Shown piece by piece: positions 33,104-40,644 of a DNA stretch of 64,000 nucleotides. Source of the stretch: JACVRW01 sp963716215 (lineage in GTDB: Bacteria > Actinomycetota > Thermoleophilia > Solirubrobacterales > Thermoleophilaceae). Position numbers and translations under genes: made by a program. The first letter of the stretch is position 1, and every line of letters begins with the position of its first letter. The notes under the pieces are model-generated. The model had not been told where the DNA came from. It saw only the letters and a program-made list of their open reading frames with translations, and ran no database searches. The stretch is taken from positions 2,356,001 to 2,420,000 of the forward strand of contig OY970298.1 of NCBI GenBank assembly GCA_963716215.1, read 5' to 3'.

Positions 33104-33544
33104 ATGAGCCCGACGATCAACGGCCGGATCGACCCGGCGACGGGGGTGTTCACCCCGTACGCCCAGCCTGCCCCGGAGCCAGAGCCGGTGGTGAAGCGGA
33201 TCGACCCGGACACCGCTGCGCACGAGGGCCGGCACGCAGCAGCCGCGCTGATGTTGGGGCTCGACGTGACTGAAGCACGGGCCGACACACCTTCGGCTGA
33301 CGCGGACGGGTGGGTGACGTTCGCACCGGGTGAACGGCAGCGCCACCCACACACGTTCGCCGTGGTGGAACTTGTCGGCTACACAGGCGACGGTTGGCCG
33401 CCCGAGATGCCGTCGTCCAAGGCGGCTACCGGTGACGAACGGCGGCTCGCCGAATACCTGGACTTCCACGAGGTCGGCCGGGCCGACTGGGGGAGCCTCT
33501 GTGCCCAGGCGAAGCGGCTGGTCGACTCGCGCGAATTCAGCTAG
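33104..33544 (+). CDS. Small HEGRH putative metallopeptidase (M41-like), phage region
   Basis: The 146-residue protein has an N-terminal DPATGVFTPYAQP segment and then DTAAHEGRHAAAALMLGLDVTEA. HEGRH fits the HExxH zinc motif, and the AAAALMLG helix after it resembles the FtsH/M41 pattern HEAGHALVALLL. A later acidic third ligand is not certain (E-R-R-L-A-E-Y-L near residue 122 is a candidate). There is no ATPase domain and no membrane segment. It sits between the excisionase-like gene and the broken prohead protease. Proteolytic activity is an inference from one motif. Confidence 0.6.
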   Translation: MSPTINGRIDPATGVFTPYAQPAPEPEPVVKRIDPDTAAHEGRHAAAALMLGLDVTEARADTPSADADGWVTFAPGERQRHPHTFAVVELVGYTGDGWPPEMPSSKAATGDERRLAEYLDFHEVGRADWGSLCAQAKRLVDSREFS

Positions 33545-33607
33545 CTCGCGGACATGATCGAGCCGTTCCTAGCACGAGGCTGTGTGCTCAAGCGCGAACA
33601 GCTTCAG

Positions 33608-34350
33608 ATGATCCACAAGGGCTGCGGCAACGCGACGCTCGAGCACAAGACGCTCAAGACCGCGGCCCGCACCAGCACCGAGCTGGCGAGTTCTCTGCGA
33701 TCGCCGCCGCCTACTCGATCGACCGCGACGGCGACCAGATCGTTCGGGGTGCGTTCCGCCGCACGATCGAGCGTTGGCAGGCCAGCGGCAAGTGGATCCC
33801 GTTGCATTGGAACCACAGCCCGGCGCCGAAGGACATCATCGGGTCGATCGACCCGCCTCGATGCGGGAGGTCGACGACGGGCTGTTCACCCGCGGCAAGC
33901 TCGACCTTGATGTCAGGCCAGGCCCGCGAGGTCTGGCCGCTGGGCAAGACGAACGTGATGTCGCTCTGGTTCGGCTACCTCGCGACCGACACGTCCAAGC
34001 GCAAGGACGGTGTCCAGGAGCTGCGCGAGATCGACCTGTTCGAGATCTCGATCGTCCCGGCACCAGCGAACCCGGACACCCCCATCCTGTCCTACAAGTC
34101 CGCCGACCCGCCCGAGTCGGACCCTGAGCGCGAGCGGTACACACTCAGCCTCGAGCATCGTCGCCTCCGCGACCAGGCCCGCGACGAGATGTACGCCCTG
34201 CTCATCGCCCCACTGGAGTCCGACCCCGAGGTGGTCCTCGAGCGCGAAGAGAAGCGCCAGGCCCGTGAGCTGCGCCGCCAGTGCGACCGGCTCAAGCTCG
34301 AAGAGGCACTCGGCTGGGACACCGACCTCATCCAGAGGTTCAAGACGTGA
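33608..34350 (+). pseudogene. HK97-type prohead protease, three frameshifts
   Basis: Prohead proteases cleave scaffold and capsid during phage head maturation. Read across frames, the product is MIHKGCGNATLEHKTLK, then EFSAIAAAYSIDRDGDQIVRGAF and LHWNHSPAPKDIIGSIDP (the WNH histidine), then SMREVDDGLFTRGKLDLD, then AREVWPLGKTNVMSLWFGY (the serine) and IDLFEISIVPAPANPDT. The frame changes near 33686 (one base lost), 33857 (one base lost) and 33915 (one base gained). Correcting these gives exactly 248 codons. As written, no single frame holds both catalytic residues. A charged helical tail runs to RFKT. Confidence 0.8.
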
Positions 34351-34358
34351 GCAGCCGA

Positions 34359-35174
34359 CTACTCCGACAGCCCAACGGCTTCGAGGGCTTCGTTCACGTC
34401 GAGGTAGCTCTGTGCGCGGACAATCTTCCGGTCGCGAACTCGGAACCTGAACGCCATTCGCTCGCTGATCTCGACGTGGCTATACCTGCCTCGCGCCGTA
34501 CCAGTGGTGATCGCGACCACCTCGGCACCGTTGTGTCGGAACTCGTGGACCTCCACGAGGAACCCCTGCCACACGGCGTCGTCCTCGTCCCAGTACGTGC
34601 GAAGACCCTCGTGGCCACGGTAGGTCTGGGTTCCTTCCATCTGTCCCCTCATCCCGGGCAGCCACACGCACTGCGGATGCCAGCAGCCCAGCCACCGTTC
34701 GAGGTCCTGATCGTTCCAGGCGGCGATAACCCCCCGCACGACCTCGATGTTCTCCTGCGACATCGGCTGCTCGGACAGCCCCACGGCTTCGAGGGCTTTC
34801 TTCGGATCGAGATACTCGCGGACCCGAATCACCTTGCCACTCTTGAACTCGACGATCCAAGCGATTGCCGATTCGGTTATGGCCCCGCTCTCGGTGCCGC
34901 GTCCCCGGAGGTGACCGATCGCGACGACTCGCTCGCCAAGGTCCCGGATCTCTTTTTGCTCTGCCTGGATCTCGGAGAAGGCTTCCTCAAGTTCTCGGAT
35001 TCCCTGGCGGACGCCTTGGTGCCCCCGGTACACGGTGGCTCCCCCGCCAAACTGAATCTGCAGCCAGGGGTGCCACTCGATCTCGGGGTGGAGTTCGTCG
35101 AGCATCGCTCCCACGTCGCGGCGGTTGTAGGCGTCCGACACGCGCCGAACGATCTCCACGTTCTCCTGCGACAT
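34359..35174 (-). CDS. Tandem two-domain SnoaL-like protein, stop-loss fusion (inner array member 3)
   Basis: The 271-residue protein is two NTF2-fold domains: MSQENVEIVRRVSDAYNRRD to ALEAVGLSE, then QP and MSQENIEVVRGVIAAWNDQD to ALEAVGLSE. At the joint (34761-34772) the codons read TCC GAG CAG CCG ATG, where separated neighbours read TCG GAG TAG CCG ATG. One T-to-C change turned the stop into glutamine, and the serine-codon change removed the GGAG ribosome-binding site. The upstream ATG 35174 lies 4 nt after the stop of the preceding gene. It is the last gene of the inner array and faces the broken prohead protease. Confidence 0.82.
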   Translation of the reverse strand: MSQENVEIVRRVSDAYNRRDVGAMLDELHPEIEWHPWLQIQFGGGATVYRGHQGVRQGIRELEEAFSEIQAEQKEIRDLGERVVAIGHLRGRGTESGAITESAIAWIVEFKSGKVIRVREYLDPKKALEAVGLSEQPMSQENIEVVRGVIAAWNDQDLERWLGCWHPQCVWLPGMRGQMEGTQTYRGHEGLRTYWDEDDAVWQGFLVEVHEFRHNGAEVVAITTGTARGRYSHVEISERMAFRFRVRDRKIVRAQSYLDVNEALEAVGLSE

Positions 35175-35178
35175 CGCG

Positions 35179-35580
35179 CTACTCCGACAGCCCCACGGCT
35201 TGGAGGGCTTGCGCGGGTTCGCGGAAGGCTCGAAAACGGATGACCTTCCCGTCACGGAACTTGAGCATCCAGCCCGCCGCCGTCTCCGTCTCAATCCCGC
35301 TGCCCTTGCCGCGGTAGTGGATGCGACCAACAAACACGGCGACGTCATCCACTGCCAACCCGTCGTCGATGTCCGCACGCACGACTTCCCACGCCTCGGC
35401 CAGGTCGCCCAAGTATTGCCGCGCCCCTTCATGCCCGTGGTAGGCGCCGCCCTCGCCCAACTCAGCGAAGAAGGAGTGCCATTCCACCTCGGGATCGGCC
35501 GCAGCGATCAGGCTGGCGAGGTCTCCTCTGCTGAGTGCAGCCATTGCGTCGTAGGCGAGCTCCAACGTCTCCTGCGACAT
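35179..35580 (-). CDS. SnoaL-like protein (inner array member 2)
   Basis: The 133-residue NTF2-fold protein starts MSQETLELAYDAMAALSRGDLASL, has ADPEVEWHSFFAELGEGGAYHGHEGARQYLGDLAEAWE and ends EPAQALQAVGLSE. The start lies 3 nt after the stop of the preceding gene, and GGAG in that gene's last codons provides the ribosome-binding site 6 nt before the ATG. It lies within the integrated element. Function unknown. Confidence 0.8.
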   Translation of the reverse strand: MSQETLELAYDAMAALSRGDLASLIAAADPEVEWHSFFAELGEGGAYHGHEGARQYLGDLAEAWEVVRADIDDGLAVDDVAVFVGRIHYRGKGSGIETETAAGWMLKFRDGKVIRFRAFREPAQALQAVGLSE

Positions 35581-35583
35581 GAC

Positions 35584-36150
35584 CTACTCCGACAGCCCCA
35601 CGGCTTCGAGGGCCTCGGCGTGGTCGAAGTACTCCTGATAGGAGATCACCCTGCCGTCCCTAACTGTTCCAACCAGTGCCCATGCCTCGGTGAGCGGGAC
35701 ACCGCTGGCCTGTGCGCGCATCGGGGCCTCGGCGAGGATCACAAAACGGTCCCCGAGGTCGATGAGTTCAGTCGGCTTCACGTACACCTCTCCGGCGTAG
35801 ACCTCGGCGGTTGCGGCCACGTACCTGCGGTAGCCCTCCAAGCCCCGATAGCTCGGTTCCATGAGCCCGGCCTCGACCCACCTGCGATCCGGGCGCCACT
35901 CAAACTCCGGGTGGCAGCCGATCACAACCGCCTCCAGGTCGCGACGGTTGTACGCCTCAAGCGCAAGCCGGGCGGCTCGCCAAAAGCTCGCTTGACGCAG
36001 ACGAGAACCGGGCGGCAGGCTACTGATCCGGCTAGCGAACCCAGGAAACAGGCTCGGGAAGCGCAGAGCCAGTCGCTGATCAAGCGTGCGGCCCGACCGC
36101 TCACGGACCCGAAGCGGCTTCCGCACGACCTCCACGTTTTCCTGCGACAT
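35584..36150 (-). CDS. SnoaL-like protein with N-terminal insertion, head of the inner array (member 1)
   Basis: The 188-residue protein begins MSQENVEVVRKPLRV and carries about 50 extra residues (RERSGRTLDQRLALRFPSLFPGFASRISSLPPGSRLRQASFWRAAR). The normal helix RLALEAYNRRDLEAVV then resumes, and the protein ends HAEALEAVGLSE. The insert is basic and looks like two short amphipathic helices rather than random sequence. The remaining domain is complete. A GATACT box lies 9 nt before ATG 36150. It heads a three-gene array inside the element. Confidence 0.8.
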   Translation of the reverse strand: MSQENVEVVRKPLRVRERSGRTLDQRLALRFPSLFPGFASRISSLPPGSRLRQASFWRAARLALEAYNRRDLEAVVIGCHPEFEWRPDRRWVEAGLMEPSYRGLEGYRRYVAATAEVYAGEVYVKPTELIDLGDRFVILAEAPMRAQASGVPLTEAWALVGTVRDGRVISYQEYFDHAEALEAVGLSE

Positions 36151-36159
36151 CGCTCGTCC

Positions 36160-36165
36160 AGTATC
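36160..36165 (-). promoter_or_regulatory. Conserved GATACTG element at the inner array head
   Basis: GATACT ends 9 nt before the start codon at 36150 and is followed by the same G as at 31396 and 32506. It likely marks the promoter of the inner array. Confidence 0.45.
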
Positions 36166-36285
36166 CCCCGTCTACGGGCAGGGTGAGGGACAGGTCGGCG
36201 CTCGGGCCTCTGCAGACCGCCAGGGAGCCAACTTCGCACAAATCAAGAATCTGAATGTCGTGCCGCCCTGGGGGGGTGGTCGTGG

Positions 36286-37960
36286 GTGCCGGCTAACCCT
36301 GGGCAGCGCCAGAGACCGAAGGCGGTTCAGGCTGCGGCCCGGAAGCGTGGACGTCGGCCGACGTTGGTTGAGGTCGACCCGCTGTTTTCGACGTATGGGG
36401 CAGCCAAGCCGCCGGGCGCCTATTTCGACGAGGCCGCGGCGGACGGGGCGGTGGGGTGGATCGAGGGGCACCTGCGCCACTTCAAGGGCCGTTGGGCCGG
36501 CAGGCCTTTCTACATGATGCGCTGGCAGGCCCGGCTCGTGCGGGAGCTGTTCGGCTGGAAGCGGTCCGACGCAACGAGGCTGTACCGCCGGGCGTATGTG
36601 GAGGCGCCGCGCAAGTCGGGCAAGTCGTCGCTCGCGTCGGCGATCGCGCTGTACCTGGCCTACCGAGACGGCGAGGCAGGGCCGGAGGTCGCGTTCGCCG
36701 CTTATGACCGCGAGCAGGCGGGGATCTGTTTCAACGGGGCGCGCTACATGCTCGAGCAGGTCCCGGACCTGTATGCGCAAACGGCGATCTACACGTCGCG
36801 GAAGGAGATGCAGCTGCGCGACAACCCGGGTGGGGTTCTGCGCTGCCTGTCGCGCGAGTCGGCCGCCCAGTTGGGGCTGAACCTGCGCGGGCTGGTTTCG
36901 ACGAGTTGATGACCCAGAAGACGCGGGATATGTGGGATGCGTTGACGACGTCGCAGGGTCTCGGGAGCAGTCGCTGATCTTCGCGATCTCTACCGCCGGC
37001 TGGGATCAGCACAGTCTGTGTTTCGGGCAGCGCGAGCTCGCCCGCCAGGTCGCCGGAGGCAGTGTCGAGGCGCCGACGTTTCTGGGGGTTGTCTACGGCG
37101 CCCGGATGGACGCCGACTGGACCGACGAGGAGGTCTGGAGGCGCGCCAACCCGAGCTTGGGTGAGACCGCGTCGATCGACTTCTACCGCGAGCAGGCCGA
37201 GCAGGCGGAGGCGATCCCGGGGGAGCAGAACCGCTTCCGGACGCTGCTGTTGTCGCCGTGGGTGGGCCAGGCCGAACGGTTCCTTGATATGCACGCGTGG
37301 GACCGCTGCGACGCGGTGCCGGCGCGCCGGGCGGCGGCGTTCGGCGGGCTCGACCTGTCCGCTACCCAGGATCTGACGGCGTTCACGGTGTTGGCCGAGG
37401 GGACAGACGTGTACTGCTGGGCGTTCCTGCCGGCGGACGGCATCCACGAGCGTGAGCGCCGCGACCGTGTCTCGTACCGGGTGTGGGCGGAGCAGGGGTC
37501 GCTGATCCTGACCCCCGGCTCGGTGGTCGACTACTCGTATGTGAAGCGGGCGGTGCTCGAGGCCGCCGGACTATTCGATCTGCGTCTAATCGAGTTCGAT
37601 CGTTGGAACAGCTCGCAGCTCGTGATCGAGCTTGAGAACGACGGCGTCCCGATGTCGGAGGTGGGGCAGGGGTTCGCGTCGCTGTCGGCTCCGATGAAAG
37701 AGCTGCAGCGGCTCGTCACCGAAGGCAAGCTGCGCCACGGCGGCGATCCTCTGCACCGCATCGACCCGATCGTGGCTTTGGTGATGGCGGTCGACGGCTG
37801 GCAGCGCTTCGGCGCTGAGCCAACACGCGTGAGCCGATTCGTCCCACTAAGCGACCGAGATCCCCAAGGCGTCACACGACGCTCGGTCTACGACGACCGG
37901 CCCGGCCAGACACGGGAATGGGTCACGGTCGCCGAAACGGACCCGTTCACGGCGAGCTGA
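36286..37960 (+). pseudogene. Phage terminase large subunit, two frameshifts
   Basis: Terminases package phage DNA with an ATPase and a nuclease domain. The N-terminal part has Walker A EAPRKSGKSSLASA at about residue 105 and the AAYDREQAGICFNGAR segment. The Walker B motif should read GLVFDELMTQ, but one base is missing at about 36896, so the first frame ends after LRGLVSTS. A second base is missing at about 36955. The frame after that carries SREQSLIFAISTAGW, the nuclease-domain GGLDLSATQDLTAFTV and a C-terminus ending ETDPFTAS. Restoring two bases gives exactly 559 codons. GTG 36286 is the likely start. Non-functional as written. Confidence 0.85.
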
Positions 37961-38022
37961 TGTGGGATCACGACTGGCCGAAGCAGGTGAGCGCGCGCCC
38001 CCCTTCGACGGCGGACGGAGCG
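37960..38022 (+). other. Abrupt end of the phage gene block
   Basis: An ATG overlaps the terminase stop (TGATG) and opens a short frame MWDHDWPKQVSARPP that stops after 26 codons. Portal genes usually follow terminase with this kind of overlap, so it may be the stub of a deleted portal gene. The sequence then passes straight into the opposing hydrolase gene. Confidence 0.35.
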
Positions 38023-38979
38023 CTACTCGCGACGGCCTGACTTCAGCAAGTCCTTCCAAGATTCCGCGTCCGTGTCGGCCGGGTCGGTCGTGTCAATGAA
38101 GTCGAGCAGCACGTCGAGAAAGCGTTCCGGGTCGTCTAGATGCGGGAAGTGGCCGGCCCCCTCGAAGACTTCGAGCCGGCTCGAAGGCACGAGCTCGTGC
38201 GCGGCTATGCCGTGCTCGACCGGAATGATCGGATCGCGGTCTCCCCAGACGAGCATGAACGGGATGTTCTCGGCCAGATACAGCCGGTCGCTGGCGGCGA
38301 CTCGTTGGCCCCCGGGCTCCACGATCGTGCGGAGCGTGTGCACGAACGCGGCCCTGGCGTCCGGGTCGGCCAAAGAGGCGTGACCACGAGCCAGCTCCTC
38401 TACGTCGGTGCCGGCCCGCAGCCCGACCCGCCCGAACGCGCGTCCGATTGCGCGGCCGACCTCGAGCAGCCGAGCGCTAGCCAACAGCGGAAGCACGACC
38501 TCGGACAGCGGTAGGGTCGCGGCGCGTAGGAGCAGGTTGACCTCGCGACCAAGTCCGCCGCTGTCGACCAGTACAAGCCGCTCGCACCGCTCGGGGAATT
38601 GATAGGCGAGCTGCATCACCACGCCGCCACCGAGGGAATGACCGACGAACGTGGCGCTCTCCTGGCCGAGCGTGACCATGAGATCGCGAACACCACTGGC
38701 GTACGCGCCGAGCGAGTAGTCGCCTCGCGGCTTCGCCGACTGGCCGTGTCCAAGGAGATCAGGGGCGATGACCGTGAATCGAGCCGCCAGGTACGGCATC
38801 ACTCGATCCCAGGTGGCGGAGGTGGAGGTGATGCCGTGTACGAGGACGATGGCCGGGCCGCTCCCGGCGCTGCGGTACGCCACACGGTGGCCGTGGAGCG
38901 TGATCTCCTTGAGCTCGAAGTCCTGGGCAGGAAGCCGCCGTGCCTCCGCGGGGGTAGGTGTCTCCGTGGCGTCGGGCAT
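38023..38979 (-). CDS. Alpha/beta-fold hydrolase (MhpC-like)
   Basis: The 318-residue soluble enzyme has a standard hydrolase core: VLVHGITSTSATWD with the oxyanion HG, APDLLGHGQSAKP, the nucleophile elbow VGHSLGGGV near residue 120, an aspartate in VWGDRDPIIPVEHG and the histidine in GAGHFPHLDDPE. The triad looks complete. ATG 38979 has AAGGG 7 nt upstream, better supported than ATG 38997 or the longer frame to 39147. It is cargo in the integrated element, with less extreme GC than the host genes. Substrate unknown. Confidence 0.88.
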   Translation of the reverse strand: MPDATETPTPAEARRLPAQDFELKEITLHGHRVAYRSAGSGPAIVLVHGITSTSATWDRVMPYLAARFTVIAPDLLGHGQSAKPRGDYSLGAYASGVRDLMVTLGQESATFVGHSLGGGVVMQLAYQFPERCERLVLVDSGGLGREVNLLLRAATLPLSEVVLPLLASARLLEVGRAIGRAFGRVGLRAGTDVEELARGHASLADPDARAAFVHTLRTIVEPGGQRVAASDRLYLAENIPFMLVWGDRDPIIPVEHGIAAHELVPSSRLEVFEGAGHFPHLDDPERFLDVLLDFIDTTDPADTDAESWKDLLKSGRRE

Positions 38980-39513
38980 GGTCTGACCCTTACCCATGGA
39001 TCGCGGAGAAATGCTCCGCTGGCGGTTCGATCGTGCAGTCATCGCGCCGGCACGCGTGCGCCTCAGTGGTACGCCAGCTGATCCGCCGCCGCTCGAGTCC
39101 GTGGTCCGTCCGCAACCCGGTTGGTCTCCTCGCTGAGTTGAGCGCATGTGATCTCGCCGTCCTGTCGCGCTACAGGTCCGTAGATACGGTCAACGGCCGC
39201 CGGACATCAGAGCCGCCGCTTGCGTTGGGGCCGCACCCGACGACACCCGTCACGGCTACGCAGGCCAACAACAATGGGTCGAAATCGGAGCCGGGCCGGG
39301 TGCCTATCCTCGACGCGGCGGACGAACCGAACCGCCGGGAGGGGTAGTGGCGGTCCGGCTCGCTCCTTCGGGGGGAACCGCGTCCGTGGTCGGCAGGGTG
39401 GTTGGGCCCCTGCCGCCGGTGTTCCCGACCGATCGTTGAAGCTCTTTGACCTGGCGAAACAGCCGGCCGGGCTCGCCCAATATCTCGGTCGGCTCGGGGG
39501 ACCGTCGAGAGCC
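38980..39513. other. Non-coding stretch inside the element
   Basis: About 530 bases between the hydrolase and the small membrane protein. Long open frames exist on both strands, but none has a recognisable motif or protein-like composition. No repeat, RNA gene or clear promoter was seen beyond the hydrolase ribosome-binding site. Confidence 0.5.
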
Positions 39514-39768
39514 CTAGTCGCGTGTGTAGAGGGCCTGCTTCTCGTCCTTCGGCGGCTCGGCGGCGCTCGCGTTCGCCTGCTGTCGCTGCTGCATGAAGGC
39601 GTCGCCGGTCGTGTGAACCCTGCGGCGACGAAAGTCGATCCACGCAGCAATCCCGAGCCCGATCGCTGCGACCGGGAGCACCAGCGGCAGCGCCGCTCCG
39701 CCCCACATGAGCGCCGCCAGCGCGAGGGCTGCCACTGCTGCCGCTACCACCGTTGTAAATCCCCACAC
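39514..39768 (-). CDS. Small two-helix membrane protein, function unknown
   Basis: The 84-residue product has two adjacent hydrophobic segments (TTVVAAAVAALALAALMWGG and ALPLVLPVAAIGLGIAAWI). A basic stop-transfer FRRRRV and a hydrophilic C-terminal tail rich in Gln, Ala and Glu follow. It is a plausible small inner-membrane protein within the element cargo. The start is uncertain: ATG 39768 is used, and a methionine between the helices would leave only one span. Confidence 0.5.
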   Translation of the reverse strand: MWGFTTVVAAAVAALALAALMWGGAALPLVLPVAAIGLGIAAWIDFRRRRVHTTGDAFMQQRQQANASAAEPPKDEKQALYTRD

Positions 39769-39904
39769 GCTGCGCTGCTACCCAGAACGAGACCGCGCAT
39801 TCAACGACGGCCTCTCGACCACGTCTGCGATCGATATCGATTTCGCTCAGCGGGCTCGCCGGCTCAGAGGCTTGACGGCGGAACCTCCGGGTAGCCGGGG
39901 CCCC

Positions 39905-40435
39905 ATGACGTCGACCCCTGCCGAAGTCGCGGATGCCAGGCCGGCCGGTGCGCCCAAGGCCCCGGCGTTCGTGATGGGTCTCGGGCTCGGCGGCTTCATC
40001 GATGGCATCGTCCTTCACCAGATCCTTCAGTGGCACCACATGCTCACCGGCGACAAAGGCGGAGAGCCCATGGACACCGTCGCCGGGCTGGAGACAAACA
40101 CGCTGGTCGACGGGTTCTTTCATCTCGCGACCTGGGTCCTCGTCGTAGCCGCGATGTTGCTCACGGTCCGCGCATGGCAGCGACACGACTTGGCCCCGCC
40201 GTGGCGGACCCACTTCGGCCTGCTACTCGCCGGGTGGGGCGCCTTCAACCTCGTCGAGAGCCTGATCGACCACCAGCTGCTCGGCATTCACCATGTACGG
40301 GACGACCTTGGCGCCCCGATCGGCTGGGACCTCGCCTTCTTGGCCTTCGGTGTCCTGCTCATTGCTGTGGGCGTTGCGCTGATCCGCTCAGCCGAGCGAA
40401 TCGCAGCACAGCGGAACGGCCGACCGACTCCCTAA
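39905..40435 (+). CDS. DUF2243 integral membrane protein
   Basis: The 176-residue protein has four membrane helices and the histidine-rich DUF2243 signature: GLGLGGFIDGIVLHQILQWHHMLTG near residue 25 and NLVESLIDHQLLGIHHVRDD near residue 115. The conserved histidines within membrane helices suggest metal or heme binding, but no function is established to my knowledge. ATG 39905 gives MTSTPAEVADARP. It is element cargo and its stop overlaps the stop of the convergent DUF2188 gene. Confidence 0.85.
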   Translation: MTSTPAEVADARPAGAPKAPAFVMGLGLGGFIDGIVLHQILQWHHMLTGDKGGEPMDTVAGLETNTLVDGFFHLATWVLVVAAMLLTVRAWQRHDLAPPWRTHFGLLLAGWGAFNLVESLIDHQLLGIHHVRDDLGAPIGWDLAFLAFGVLLIAVGVALIRSAERIAAQRNGRPTP

Positions 40436-40644
40436 CCGGGAATGTCGCGCGGGTCGTTGCCGTGGCTGTCCTTCTCGCGGATCTGGCCGCCAGCTCCGTG
40501 GATGACTAGCTCGCTGTGCTGATCGGCAGCGAGTGCGCGGCCTGTCGCGATGGCTGCGGCTTGGGTGTCGAAGCTGTCGTAGTTGGTGCCGTCGATTTCG
40601 ATGGCCCAACGATCCCGTTCGGGGACCACGTGAACGTCGCTCAC
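40432..40644 (-). CDS. DUF2188 small protein
   Basis: The 70-residue product (SDVHVVPERDRWAIEIDGTNYDSFDTQAAAIATGRALAADQHSELVIHG..) matches the DUF2188 pattern: HVVP..W.V, a helix QAAAIATGRALA and the ending LVIHG..G.IREKDSHGNDP. GTG 40644 starts it at the right residue; longer frames add an unrelated proline-rich lead. Members occur widely on plasmids and mobile DNA as standalone beta-alpha units of unknown role. It overlaps the DUF2243 stop by 4 nt. Confidence 0.8.
   Translation of the reverse strand: MSDVHVVPERDRWAIEIDGTNYDSFDTQAAAIATGRALAADQHSELVIHGAGGQIREKDSHGNDPRDIPG

Noticed and set aside
32920..33273. A 117-codon frame whose ATG overlaps the excisionase stop
   Set aside because: Composition is shadow-like and it overlaps the HEGRH gene in another frame; it could be debris of a lost gene but nothing is recognisable.
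30575..36150. CRISPR-like array suggested by regularly repeated phrases (TCCGACAGCCCCACGGCTTCGA)
   Set aside because: The repeats are 400-800 bp apart and encode the conserved EAVGLSE protein ends; there are no spacers or cas genes.
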